DNA of 51,581 bases from CAYLNM01 sp964385045 (lineage in GTDB: Bacteria > Planctomycetota > Phycisphaerae > Phycisphaerales > SM1A02), in NCBI GenBank assembly GCA_964385045.1, contig CAYLNM010000016.1:1-51581 (forward strand), written 5' to 3'. A program made the translations under genes and the position numbers. Positions 26,359 through 34,902 of this stretch are shown in pieces. Every line of letters begins with the position of its first letter. Within the stretch, counting starts at the first letter, position 1. Under the pieces are notes generated by a model. That model did no database searches, was not told where the DNA came from, and worked only from the letters and a program-made list of their open reading frames with translations.

Positions 26359-28197
26359 ATGGGTCGAGGCAGCTCACGCAAGCGACGCGGACCGTCGGCG
26401 GGCCAGCCCCGCGGCGGCTCCTCCGCGCGCGGAGCGGGCGACGATGCGCCGGACGGCGGCGGCGGCGGCGGCGGCGGCGCGGGGGCGGACGAGCCGGCCG
26501 GGCGCGGCGACGGTCAGTTCAGCCGACTTCATCTCTGGCAGGTGCAGATCGTCCGCGACCTGCTGCTGGTCGGCCTGCTCATCCTGATCGTGTGGATCGG
26601 CTACACGCTGCGGGCGGTCACGGTGCCGCTGCTGGTGGCGCTGCTGCTCGCGTATCTCTTCGAGCCGCTGGTGGCCCGGATCGCGCGGACCCAGCGGTTC
26701 AGCCGCGAGGGGGCGGTGGTGGCGATCCTGAGCACCGGCCTCGCGCTGGTGATCCTCCTCGGTGGCCTCGTCACGCCGCTGGTGGTCCAGCAGACGGCCC
26801 AGCTCATCGGCTTCGTGCGGAGCGATCGGGTCGAGCAGGCGGCCCGTGAGCTCTTCGACTCGGCGCCGCGGACCCCGGCGGAGCTCCTCGAGCAGGTTCG
26901 CGAGTTCGTCGGCGCCGGCGAGGGGGAGGGTGACGACGAGGGCGATGGCGAGGAAGCGGGCACGGACGGCGCGGCGACCGACGGGGCCGCGGCGAACCCC
27001 GAGGAGGACGGCGGCGCGACGGAGCAGGACGGCGCCGCGTCCGGCGGCGGGGGCGAGGACGTGTCCGATCCCGCCGCGACGGGGGAGGACGGCGCCGCGT
27101 CCGGCCGCGAGGGCGAGGACGCGTCCGATCCGGCCTCGACGGCGGCGGCCGACGGGGGCGGCGAGGTCGGGAGCGAGCCCGGCGCGGCGGGGGCACCGGC
27201 GCAGGCCGGCGGCGACGCCCCGGACGCCCCGGACGCCCCCGACGTCGCCGACGAGATCGACGCGCTGCTGGTGGCGGTGGACGACGTCCTCCGCGAGCGG
27301 GCCCTCGAGCCGCTGGACGCGGCCGAGCGCGAGCGCATCGCGGCCGCCGCCCGCGGCGAGGACGATCTGGCGGCGAGCCTGTCGAACGCGGTCCGAGCGA
27401 TGCTCGACGAGCGCGAGGCGGCCGCCGGCGCGGCGGCCGCGGCGACCGCCGGCGCCGAGCGCGTCGCGGCCGATGGCCCCGGCGTCGACTACGTGGGGCT
27501 GGTCCGCAACTCCGTCGCCCGCCTCACCGGCTTCCTCGGCGCGGTGGTGCAGCTCGGACTCGTGGCCTTCCTCATCCCGTTCTACTTCTACTTCTTCAGC
27601 GTCTCGTGGCCACGGATCCTCGCCTTCGGCCACTCGCTGGTGCCGGATCGTCACCGCGACCGGACGCTCGAGCTCGTCGGCCGCATGGACGAGGTCGTCG
27701 CCAGCTTCGTCCGGGGCCGCATCGTCATCAGCCTGATCATGGGCGTGCTGTTCGCGATCGGCTGGTGGATCTGCGGCGTGCCGTACGCGATCCCGGTCGG
27801 GATCGTCGTCGGCATCTTCTCCGCGGTGCCCTACCTCGGCGGCGTCGGCATCCCGCTCGCGGTCGGCCTGCTGCTCTTCGAGCAGCTCACCCAGCCCGGC
27901 GGCCGCGACATGGCCTGGTGGCTCATCCTCGGCGGGCCGGTGCTCGTCTTCATCATCGTGCAGGTCATCGAGAGCTACGGGCTGACCCCGATCATCGCGG
28001 GCCGGGCGACCAATCTCGACCCGGTCACGATCCTCGTCGCGGTCCTCGCCGGCGGCAGCGTCCTCGGCGTCTACGGCATGCTCCTGGCGATCCCCGCCGC
28101 CGCCTGCGGCAAGATCCTGATCATGGAGATGGTGCTGCCGAAGATCGAGGCGTGGAAGCGCGGCGAGCGCGCCGATCCGCTGCCGTTGGATCGCTGA
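26359..28197 (+). CDS. AI-2E-family permease with large acidic insert
   Basis: This 612-residue membrane protein is of the AI-2E transporter family (PerM/YdiK group). The usual family length is about 350. The N-terminal TM pair (about residues 68-145) and the C-terminal TM block (about 385-600) are clear, with the family motifs FLIPFYFYFF, RMDEVVASFVRGR, and PYLGGVGIPLAVGL. Between them lie about 190 residues rich in Gly, Asp, Glu and Ala. That insert includes two 20-residue units encoded by a 60-bp tandem repeat (27025-27144) and a DAPDAPDAPD run. Many members export small molecules or ions, so a quorum-signal role should not be assumed. The N-terminal 55 residues are basic then Gly-rich. 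Confidence 0.87.
   Translation: MGRGSSRKRRGPSAGQPRGGSSARGAGDDAPDGGGGGGGGAGADEPAGRGDGQFSRLHLWQVQIVRDLLLVGLLILIVWIGYTLRAVTVPLLVALLLAYLFEPLVARIARTQRFSREGAVVAILSTGLALVILLGGLVTPLVVQQTAQLIGFVRSDRVEQAARELFDSAPRTPAELLEQVREFVGAGEGEGDDEGDGEEAGTDGAATDGAAANPEEDGGATEQDGAASGGGGEDVSDPAATGEDGAASGREGEDASDPASTAAADGGGEVGSEPGAAGAPAQAGGDAPDAPDAPDVADEIDALLVAVDDVLRERALEPLDAAERERIAAAARGEDDLAASLSNAVRAMLDEREAAAGAAAAATAGAERVAADGPGVDYVGLVRNSVARLTGFLGAVVQLGLVAFLIPFYFYFFSVSWPRILAFGHSLVPDRHRDRTLELVGRMDEVVASFVRGRIVISLIMGVLFAIGWWICGVPYAIPVGIVVGIFSAVPYLGGVGIPLAVGLLLFEQLTQPGGRDMAWWLILGGPVLVFIIVQVIESYGLTPIIAGRATNLDPVTILVAVLAGGSVLGVYGMLLAIPAAACGKILIMEMVLPKIEAWKRGERADPLPLDR
27025..27144 (+). repeat. 60-bp tandem repeat inside the permease insert
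   Basis: Two units (27025-27084 and 27085-27144) match closely, each encoding an ExDGAASG..GEDxSDPA segment. The length is a multiple of three. Confidence 0.8.
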
Positions 28198-28198
28198 C

Positions 28199-28238
28199 GC
28201 GTCGACGCGTCGACGCCTCGACGCCTCGACGCCTCGAC
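28199..28238. repeat. 8-bp tandem repeat (GCGTCGAC/GCCTCGAC), five copies
   Basis: Two GCGTCGAC units are followed by three GCCTCGAC units, starting 2 bases after the permease stop. The remaining gap to 28483 shows no gene or RNA that I recognise. Confidence 0.85.
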
Positions 28239-28483
28239 GCCGCGCCGCCCGCGGCCCCGCGCCGCGCCCGCTCGCCCTCGGTCCGTGCTCGGTCCCCTCG
28301 CCGGCCGCCCCCGGCCCCGGCCCCCCGTTCGCCGCGCCACCGGCGATGCATTCGTCCCGGACTCGCGCAGCCTCGCCCGCCACGAAGGTGGACGGCAGCA
28401 GGCGTCCCGGGCGGCCGGCCTCGTCTCCGCCGTCGCGGTCCGCGAGGCTCGCACGCCCGGCGCGGCCGCCCCGAGCCCGGCGA

Positions 28484-30007
28484 TCACTTCCGCTTCTTGC
28501 GTCGCTGCTTGAAGCCGGCCTTGCGGCTGACGGTCTTCGTCGACCCGCGGCCGCCGAAGCCGGGCATGCCCTTCATGCCGGCCGGCATCATGGACGGGTC
28601 CATCGACTGCAGCTCCTTCATGGCGTTCATGCGGCCCTTCACGCCCATGCCGGACATCTGCTTCGTCATCTTCTGGATCATGTCGAACTGCTTGACGAGC
28701 CGCCGCACGTCCTGCAGCTGGGTGCCGGAGCCGGCCGCGATCCGCTGCGAGCGGCTGCGGTCGAGCAGCTTGACGTCGTCGCGCTCCGCAGGCGTCATCG
28801 AGTGGACTATGCCCTCGAGCCGGTCGAGCTGCGAGTCGTCGATCTCGGCGTCCTTCAGGGCCGAGCCCACGCCGGGCAGCATCCCGAGCAGCTGCTTCAT
28901 CGGCCCCATGCGGCGGAGCGAGCGCAGCTGCTTGAGGAAGTCGTCCATCGACAGCTTCCCCTCGGCCATCTTCTCCGCGATGCGCTCGGCCTCCTCCTCG
29001 CTGACCTCCTGCTGGGCCTTCTCGACGAGGGAGACGACGTCGCCCATGCCGAGGATGCGGCTCGCCATGCGGTCGGCGTGGAAGGGCTCGAGGGCGTCGA
29101 ACCGCTCGCCGGTGCCGACGAATCGGATCGGGGCGCCGGTCACGCGGAGCACCGAGAGGGCGGCACCGCCGCGGGTGTCGGAATCGAACTTGGTCAGGAT
29201 GACGCCGTCGACCTCGAGCCGCTCGTGGAAGGCCCGGGCGGCGTTGACCGCGTCCTGCCCCATCATCGAGTCGACGACGAGCATGACCTGGTGCGGCTGC
29301 AGGGTGCGGTTGACCGAGTCGAGCTCGCCCATGAGCTCGTCGTTGACGTGCAGCCGGCCCGCGGTGTCGAGGACGAGGACGTCGCTGCCCTCGGCCCGGG
29401 CCCGGGCGAGGGCCCGCTGGCAGACGCCGACCGCCACGCCGACCGCCTTGCCGTACTCGGCGCACTTGTCCGGCTCGCCGTGGAAGGCGACGTGGCCGTC
29501 GCCGCGGCCGTCGCGCTCGACCTGCTCGCAGACGATCCGCAGCTGGTCGACCGCCGCCGGGCGCTGCAGGTCGGCCGCCGCGACCATCACCTTCCTGCCG
29601 CGGGCCTTGAGCCACGCGGCGAGCTTGCCGCAGGTGGTCGTCTTCCCCGAGCCCTGCAGGCCGCACATCATCACCACGGTGGGGCCGGGCTCGACGAGCA
29701 TCAGGCCCTGGGGCTCGCCGCCCTCGCCGTCGGCGCCCGGGGAGCCGCCCATGAGCTCCACCAGCCGGCGGTTGACGATGCCGATCATCTCCTGGCCGGG
29801 CTTGAGGCTCTGGGTGACCTCCTGCCCGAGGGCGTCGTCGAGCACCTCGTCGCAGAACGACTTCACCACGTCGAGGTGGACGTCGGCCTCGAGCAGGGCG
29901 GTGCGCACCTCGCGCATCGCCTCGCGGACGTTGTCCTCGGTGATGCGGCCGCGTCCCGAGAGGGAGCGGAAGGCGGTGCCGAATCGATCGGAGAGGTTCT
30001 CGAACAC
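28484..30007 (-). CDS. ffh: Signal recognition particle protein Ffh
   Basis: The 507-residue SRP54 GTPase binds 4.5S/SRP RNA and signal sequences and docks with FtsY to deliver proteins to the Sec translocon. The N domain (1-95) is followed by the G domain, with P-loop GLQGSGKTTT (Lys122), DTAGRL, and TKFDSD. The Met-rich M domain (about 330-475) carries the RNA-binding SRSQRIAAGSGT motif, and the C-terminus is Lys/Arg-rich. The start is a GTG at 30007 (reads MFENLSDRFG), with GGAG about 14 bases upstream. A minus-strand TATGAT at 30082-30087 is a likely -10. No SRP RNA gene was seen in the window. Confidence 0.97.
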   Translation of the reverse strand: MFENLSDRFGTAFRSLSGRGRITEDNVREAMREVRTALLEADVHLDVVKSFCDEVLDDALGQEVTQSLKPGQEMIGIVNRRLVELMGGSPGADGEGGEPQGLMLVEPGPTVVMMCGLQGSGKTTTCGKLAAWLKARGRKVMVAAADLQRPAAVDQLRIVCEQVERDGRGDGHVAFHGEPDKCAEYGKAVGVAVGVCQRALARARAEGSDVLVLDTAGRLHVNDELMGELDSVNRTLQPHQVMLVVDSMMGQDAVNAARAFHERLEVDGVILTKFDSDTRGGAALSVLRVTGAPIRFVGTGERFDALEPFHADRMASRILGMGDVVSLVEKAQQEVSEEEAERIAEKMAEGKLSMDDFLKQLRSLRRMGPMKQLLGMLPGVGSALKDAEIDDSQLDRLEGIVHSMTPAERDDVKLLDRSRSQRIAAGSGTQLQDVRRLVKQFDMIQKMTKQMSGMGVKGRMNAMKELQSMDPSMMPAGMKGMPGFGGRGSTKTVSRKAGFKQRRKKRK

Positions 30008-30081
30008 GGGCGGGCGGAGCTCCGGAGCGGACGGCGGCGTCGGCGCCCCCGCGCACGCGGCGGGGACGAGGGTGATCCGCG

Positions 30082-30087
30082 ATCATA
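30082..30087 (-). promoter_or_regulatory. Probable -10 element (TATGAT) for ffh
   Basis: On the minus strand TATGAT sits about 75 bases upstream of the ffh GTG, in the gap between topA and ffh. This would give a leader of about 68 bases. No good -35 was found. Confidence 0.4.
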
Positions 30088-30141
30088 CTCCCCGCCGGAG
30101 CCGGTCTCCGAGGCGGCGGCGATTCCGCGCCGCGGCCCGCC

Positions 30142-32925
30142 TCAGGCCGCCTGCTCGCCCCGGTTCGGGCCCGCGGTGCGGCCGCCCGACGGCGCCTCGA
30201 CCTCCGCGTCGGGGTGGATCGGCAGGTCGCGGGCCTCGCCGGGCATGACGAGCTCGGCCACCGGCGTCCCCTCGGGGATCGGCTCGCCGGTGGAGGCGCG
30301 GACCGGCACCTTGACCGGATTCGCCCGGTCGTTCTCCTCGAGCTTGCGCTCGAGCTCCTCCTGCTTCTCCGGCTCGAGCTTCGCCCACGAGCCGCGGCCG
30401 CGGCACTTCGGGAAGGCCGAGCAGCCGAGCCACGGCGGTCGCTTGCCCTTTCCGCGGCGGACGTAGAGCGGCGACCCGCACTTCTCGCAGCTCAGGTCGG
30501 TCTCCACCGGCGGCTGCGCGGGGTGCTTCAGGCCGCCCTTGGCATCGAGGTTGAGGATCGCGGCCTTGAACTCGTCCTCGCGGGACTTGTCCTTGCCGAA
30601 GCCGGCCGGGGCGATGAACTTGCCGAAGCGCCCGCTCCGAAGCTCCATCGGCTCGCCGTCCGGCCCGAGCACGTCGACCCGTTCGGTGAGGACCGGCCGG
30701 CCCTGACGGTCGATCGGGGCGGCGAAGGTGCAGTCCGGGTAGCCGGTGCAGCTGAGGAACCGCCCGTTCTTGCCGAAGCGGTAGCAGGTCCGCGATCCGC
30801 ACTCGGGGCACGCGTACGGCGCCGGCTGCGTCTCGGCCTTGGCGTGGGTCATCTGCTCGTGGGCCGACTCCAGCGCCTCGGTGAACGGCCCGTAGAACTC
30901 GCGCAGCATCTCGACCCAGTCGAGGTGCTGCTCGGCGATCTTGTCGAGCTCCTCCTCCATGCGCTTGGTGTAGCCCACGCCCATGAGCCGGGGGAAGCCC
31001 TCGACGAGCTTGTCCGTCACCACCTCGCCGAGGTCCGTGGCGTGGAAGGCCTTGTTGACGAGCTCGACGTAGTTGCGGTCCTGGATCACCGAGATGATGG
31101 AGGCGTAGGTCGAGGGGCGTCCGATGCCCTCCTTCTCGAGCTTCTCGATGAGGGCGGCCTCGCTGTATCGCCGCGGCGGGCTGGTGAACCGCTGCGCCGG
31201 CTCGATCGAGAACGGCGCGGTGTCGTCGCCCTGCGCGAGGGCGGGGAGGGTCTGCTCGTCCGCCTTGGCGCTGCGGCCCTGCACCTTGAGGTAGCCGTCG
31301 AAGGCGAGCGTGCGGCCGCTGGTCCGCACCACCGCGCCGGTGTCGGCGTCGGCCCGCTCGAGCAGGATCGTCGTCTGGTCCCACTCGGCGTGGGCCATCT
31401 GGCACGCGACGAATCGCCGCCAGATCAGGTCGTACAGCCGCTTCTCGTCCTCGCCGAGCCGCTTGGCGAGGCGGGCGACCTCCTCCGGGTGCCGGGTGAC
31501 GCTCGTGGGGCGGATCGCCTCGTGGGCCTCCTGCGCGTCCTTGTTGGACGACGAGAAGAAGTTCGGCTTGCCGGGGAGGTAGCGGTCGCCGAAGGACCGC
31601 TCGATGTGCTCGCGGACCTGCCCGATCGCCGCCCCGGAGAGGTGCGTGGAGTCGGTCCGCATGTAGGTGATGAGGCCCACCTGGCCCTCGCCGGGGATCT
31701 CGACGCCCTCGTACAGCCGCTGGGCCGCCCGCATCGTCCGCTGGGCCCCGAAGCCGAACGCGGTGGACGCGGCCCGCTGCAGCGTCGAGGTGATGAAGGG
31801 CGGACGCGGGCGGTCCTTGACCCGCGTGGCCTCGACCGAGGTGACGCGGTAGCGCACCGACGGGGCGATCGAGCCGCGCACGGTGACGAGCCGCGCGGCG
31901 GGCCCCTTGCCGTCGGGATCCTCGGACACGTCGAGGCCGACGTCGGACAGGCCGACCGCCTCGGCCACGCGGCGGATGGTGGGATCGAGGGCCGGGTCCT
32001 CGCCCGCCTCGGCCATCCGGGCGTGCTCCTCGGCGCTGCGCCGCACGTTGAACTTCTCGCCGCCGAGCTCGATCAGCGACGCGGTGAACGCCTCGTGGTC
32101 GGCGAGCCAGGCGTTGCGCTTCGCCTTGGACGGCAGGTTGTTCTTCTGGTCGCGGGTCGTGAGGAACGTCCGCCACGGATCCACGAGGCCGGGGGCGGCG
32201 GCCGGGTCGAGGGCGAGCTGGACGTCGACCTCCCAGTACTCGTCGGGCACGAACGCCCGGATCTCCCGCTCCCGCTCCACCACCAGGCGGACCGCGACCG
32301 ACTGCACGCGGCCGGCGGAGAGGCCGCGGGCCACCTTCTTCCAGAGCAGGGGGCTGACCTGGTAGCCCACGATCCGGTCGAGGATCCGGCGGGCCTGCTG
32401 GGCGTTGACCTTGTCGAGGTCGATCGCGTGGGGCCGGTCGAAGGCCCGCTCGATCTCCTCCTTGGTGATCGCGTTGAAGACCACCCGCTTGGCGGTCGCG
32501 GGGTCGACCCCGAGGATCTCCGCGAGGTGCCAGGCGATCGCCTCGCCCTCGCGGTCGAGGTCGGTCGCGAACCAGACCTCCTCGGCCTGCTTGGCGAGCT
32601 TGCGGAGCTTGGTGACCTGCGTCTTCTTGTCGGGCAGCACCTCGTACGTGGGCTCGAAGTCGTGCTCGAGGTCCACGCCGGGGACCGGCATCTTCACGCC
32701 CTTGGGGGCCCGCGAGGGCAGGTCGCGGACGTGGCCGACCGACGCCTCGACCACGTACTCGGGGCCGAGGTAGCGGTTGATGGTCTTGGCCTTGGCGGGG
32801 CTCTCGACGATCACCAGCTTCTTGCCGGAGGCCGAGGCGGTGCCGCCGCCGCCGCGGGCGGAGGTGGTCTTCTTCTTCCGCGGGGCGGAGGAGGTCTTCC
32901 GGGTTCGGGGCTTCTTCGCGGCCAT
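30142..32925 (-). CDS. topA: DNA topoisomerase I
   Basis: The 927-residue type IA topoisomerase relaxes negatively supercoiled DNA. A short Lys/Ala basic tail (1-35) is followed by the TOPRIM domain (VIVESPAKAKTINRYLG, ATDLDREGEAIAWHL). The catalytic Tyr421 lies in GLITYMRTDS, and typical helix and loop motifs follow (GRPSTYASIISVIQDRNYV). Two C-terminal four-Cys zinc ribbons follow (CPECGSRTC...CTGYPDC and CEKCGSPL...CSAFPKC). The end is charged and unstructured. The start ATG at 32925 gives the usual MAAKK-type N-terminus. The promoter is probably at 33072-33101. It lies downstream of miaA on the same strand. Confidence 0.97.
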   Translation of the reverse strand: MAAKKPRTRKTSSAPRKKKTTSARGGGGTASASGKKLVIVESPAKAKTINRYLGPEYVVEASVGHVRDLPSRAPKGVKMPVPGVDLEHDFEPTYEVLPDKKTQVTKLRKLAKQAEEVWFATDLDREGEAIAWHLAEILGVDPATAKRVVFNAITKEEIERAFDRPHAIDLDKVNAQQARRILDRIVGYQVSPLLWKKVARGLSAGRVQSVAVRLVVEREREIRAFVPDEYWEVDVQLALDPAAAPGLVDPWRTFLTTRDQKNNLPSKAKRNAWLADHEAFTASLIELGGEKFNVRRSAEEHARMAEAGEDPALDPTIRRVAEAVGLSDVGLDVSEDPDGKGPAARLVTVRGSIAPSVRYRVTSVEATRVKDRPRPPFITSTLQRAASTAFGFGAQRTMRAAQRLYEGVEIPGEGQVGLITYMRTDSTHLSGAAIGQVREHIERSFGDRYLPGKPNFFSSSNKDAQEAHEAIRPTSVTRHPEEVARLAKRLGEDEKRLYDLIWRRFVACQMAHAEWDQTTILLERADADTGAVVRTSGRTLAFDGYLKVQGRSAKADEQTLPALAQGDDTAPFSIEPAQRFTSPPRRYSEAALIEKLEKEGIGRPSTYASIISVIQDRNYVELVNKAFHATDLGEVVTDKLVEGFPRLMGVGYTKRMEEELDKIAEQHLDWVEMLREFYGPFTEALESAHEQMTHAKAETQPAPYACPECGSRTCYRFGKNGRFLSCTGYPDCTFAAPIDRQGRPVLTERVDVLGPDGEPMELRSGRFGKFIAPAGFGKDKSREDEFKAAILNLDAKGGLKHPAQPPVETDLSCEKCGSPLYVRRGKGKRPPWLGCSAFPKCRGRGSWAKLEPEKQEELERKLEENDRANPVKVPVRASTGEPIPEGTPVAELVMPGEARDLPIHPDAEVEAPSGGRTAGPNRGEQAA

Positions 32926-33071
32926 CTGGACTCGTCTTCTCCCGCTCGCGGTCCGCCCCCGGGTGCCGGGCCGCCGGGCCGGAAGGCCGGATGACGGACG
33001 GCCGACGGATCGCCGTCGCCGGGTGACGAACCCGGGTCCGGTGACACCGCCGGGATGGACGGAGGCGGCGG

Positions 33072-33101
33072 ATTCAACGATCGGCCGAGGGGCGGTGTCA
33101 A
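33072..33101 (-). promoter_or_regulatory. Probable sigma70-type promoter for topA
   Basis: On the minus strand a perfect TTGACA (33101-33096) is followed after 18 bases by TTGAAT (33077-33072), a 4/6 match to TATAAT. It straddles the miaA stop codon and would give topA a leader of about 140 bases, allowing transcription independent of miaA. Confidence 0.5.
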
Positions 33102-34162
33102 GATCGATCGAAGGGCGGCGGGGCCTGAGCGGGGTCCGGAAGCGGGTCCCGGCGCCGGCCGAGAATGGATGCAAGTGCTTGTTCTGCAGTGGCTTCCGGG
33201 TCGTCATCGCCGGCGCTCAGAAAAAATGACCGCGGGAGCCCACGGAACCGCTTCAGCCACGTCCGCTGCTGCTTGGCGTAGCGGCGGGTGCGGATCTTGA
33301 TCTGCTCGACCGCCTCCGCGAGCCGGACGTCCGCCTTCGGGCCGTCCGCGTCGCCGGACTCGAGGTACTCGACGAGCTGCCGGTATCCGAGGGCCTGACG
33401 GGCCTGCGTCCCGAGGCCGGGGCCGGCGAGCAGGCTCCGAACCTCCTCCAGCAGGCCAGCTTCCATCATCGCGTGGACCCGGCGGTTGATCCGGCGGTTG
33501 ATCGCCTCCACCGGCCACTCGAGGCCGAGGATCACGACGTCGTGCCGGCGGGGCGGGCCGGACCACGTGCGCTGGATGGCCGACAGGGGGCGGCCGGCGA
33601 GGGCGTGCACCTCGAGGGCCCGCACCGTGCGGCGGTCGTCGCGGGGATGGATGCGGGCGGCGCTCTCGGGGTCCACCGCCTCGAGCCGGGCCCGCCGCTC
33701 CTCCCGCGGCAGGGCCCACAGCCCGGCCCGGACCGCCTCGTCCGGCGGCGGCCCGAAGTCGAGGCCGAAGAGCAGGGCCTTGACGTAGAGATTCGTGCCG
33801 CCGACCACGAGGGGCCAGCGTCCGCGGGCCCGGACGTCCTCGATCGCGGCGTCGGCCGCCTCGAGCCAGGTGTCCACGGTGAAGCCGTCGTCGTCCGGGG
33901 ACGCCAGGTCGAGCAGGTGGTGCGGGATGCCGCGCCGCTCCTCGGGGGTCGGCTTGGCGGTGCCGACGTCCATGCCGCGGTAGACCTGCATCGAGTCGGC
34001 GGTGATCACCTCGCCGCCGCCGGGCAGCCGCTCGGCGAGGGCGATCGACAGGGACGTCTTGCCGCCGGCGGTGGGCCCGAGGATGAGAACGGCGGGCGGG
34101 TGCGGCGGCGGGCCGGGGCGTGGCCGGTCGTCGGAGCGGGGCGGGTCGGCGGGCGTCGGCAT
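33098..34162 (-). CDS. miaA: tRNA dimethylallyltransferase
   Basis: The 354-residue MiaA adds a dimethylallyl group to A37 of tRNAs reading UNN codons. It has the P-loop GPTAGGKTS, the substrate motifs ADSMQVYRGMDVGTAKP and VVGGTNLYVKALL, and the late RRYAKQQRTWLKRF segment. Family length is about 310; the extra residues are a Pro-rich N-terminal leader (about 20) and a short tail. A longer open frame reaches 34297 but overlaps the divergent yidD leader. The ATG at 34162 is preferred, with TACGAT 9 bases upstream as a probable -10 of a leaderless message. Confidence 0.93.
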   Translation of the reverse strand: MPTPADPPRSDDRPRPGPPPHPPAVLILGPTAGGKTSLSIALAERLPGGGEVITADSMQVYRGMDVGTAKPTPEERRGIPHHLLDLASPDDDGFTVDTWLEAADAAIEDVRARGRWPLVVGGTNLYVKALLFGLDFGPPPDEAVRAGLWALPREERRARLEAVDPESAARIHPRDDRRTVRALEVHALAGRPLSAIQRTWSGPPRRHDVVILGLEWPVEAINRRINRRVHAMMEAGLLEEVRSLLAGPGLGTQARQALGYRQLVEYLESGDADGPKADVRLAEAVEQIKIRTRRYAKQQRTWLKRFRGLPRSFFLSAGDDDPEATAEQALASILGRRRDPLPDPAQAPPPFDRS

Positions 34163-34171
34163 CGGTGGGCC

Positions 34172-34177
34172 ATCGTA
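34172..34177 (-). promoter_or_regulatory. Probable -10 element (TACGAT) for miaA, leaderless start
   Basis: On the minus strand TACGAT ends 9 bases before the miaA ATG at 34162. No Shine-Dalgarno sequence is visible between them. Confidence 0.35.
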
Positions 34178-34295
34178 CGGAGCGGCGGTCGGTAGCCTGT
34201 GACGGGCCGCCGTGACCGGGCCCGTGCCGCCCGATCCGGGCGGGCGCGACGAGCCCCTCGGCCGCGGAAGTCCCGGCCGCCCCCGGAGATCCGCC

Positions 34296-34721
34296 ATGAC
34301 CGCGATCGCCCGCGTGCTCGTTCTCGGCGTGGACGGCTACCGCCGCTGGGGCTCGCCCCGCACCGGGCCGTGCCCGCACCGCCTCCGGCACGGGGGCCGC
34401 TCGTGCTCGGCCTTCGCCCGCGCGGCCCTGGACCGGCACGGCGGGCGACGCGGGCTCGCGCTGCTGTGGCGGCGGTTCGCCCGCTGCCGACGGGCGGCGG
34501 AGGCGCTCGCGGCCGACGGGCGGGTGGCCGCGGCCGCGGCCCCGGACGGCGGTGACGCGCGTCCGCCGGTCGGGATCGGCGGGGGCGCGGGCGGCGTGGC
34601 GCCCACCCCGGAGGCGGCCGAGCGCCGGAACCGCCGCGGTCGCCGCGACGTCCTCGACGGCACGCTCGCGACGTGCTGCGCGCTCGAGCTCGTGACCTCG
34701 ATCCTGCCCTGCAACAGCTGA
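34296..34721 (+). CDS. yidD: YidD-like membrane insertion efficiency factor, divergent
   Basis: In this 141-residue protein, residues 1-68 resemble YidD (GYRRWGSPRTGPC...SCSAFARAALDRHGGRRGLALLWRRFARC; compare the family's ISPxxGPxCRxxPTCSxYAxxAxxxHG..RGxxL...RxxRC). YidD helps YidC insert inner-membrane proteins. It diverges from the family in having about six extra residues between the two Cys of the core motif. It also has a C-terminal extension of about 70 residues ending in a Cys-containing LATCCALELVTSILPC segment. It is not beside rnpA/yidC here. The ATG at 34296 has GGAG 8 bases upstream. The last 136 bases are repeated at 38815. Confidence 0.72.
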   Translation: MTAIARVLVLGVDGYRRWGSPRTGPCPHRLRHGGRSCSAFARAALDRHGGRRGLALLWRRFARCRRAAEALAADGRVAAAAAPDGGDARPPVGIGGGAGGVAPTPEAAERRNRRGRRDVLDGTLATCCALELVTSILPCNS

Positions 34722-34726
34722 CGCGG
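34591..34726 (+). repeat. 136-bp direct repeat, left copy (3' end of yidD)
   Basis: Positions 34591-34726 match 38815-38950 in the same orientation with three mismatches by eye. The copy covers the last codons and the stop of yidD and ends 5 bases past the stop. Together the two copies bound a block of about 4.1 kb with lower G+C. Confidence 0.9.
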
Positions 34727-34863
34727 GTCGGTGACGGAAACTCGTGTCGATCATCCGTGACGACTCCGGATCGCGCCGGCCGTCGGGCGATCCGCGGCGG
34801 GACCACTCGTGCGCGGAGCCACACAAGTGACCTCGCCGGCCCGCGGTTCCGCCGCCGCTCCAC

Positions 34864-34884
34864 CTCCGACCGAATCGGCCGGAG
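34864..34884 (-). terminator. Possible hairpin downstream of PEP-CTERM copy 1
   Basis: An imperfect inverted repeat (CTCCGACCG...CGGCCGGAG) lies about 20 bases after the stop of the minus-strand gene ending at 34903. The identical element follows copy 2 at 35830-35850. It is short and lacks a T-run, so the call is tentative. Confidence 0.3.
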
Positions 34885-34902
34885 ATGGAGTGCGGACGGT
34901 GT

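Noticed and set aside
26359..28197. Quorum-sensing AI-2 exporter
   Set aside because: The family name is historical; no luxS or AI-2 processing gene is present and many members transport other solutes.
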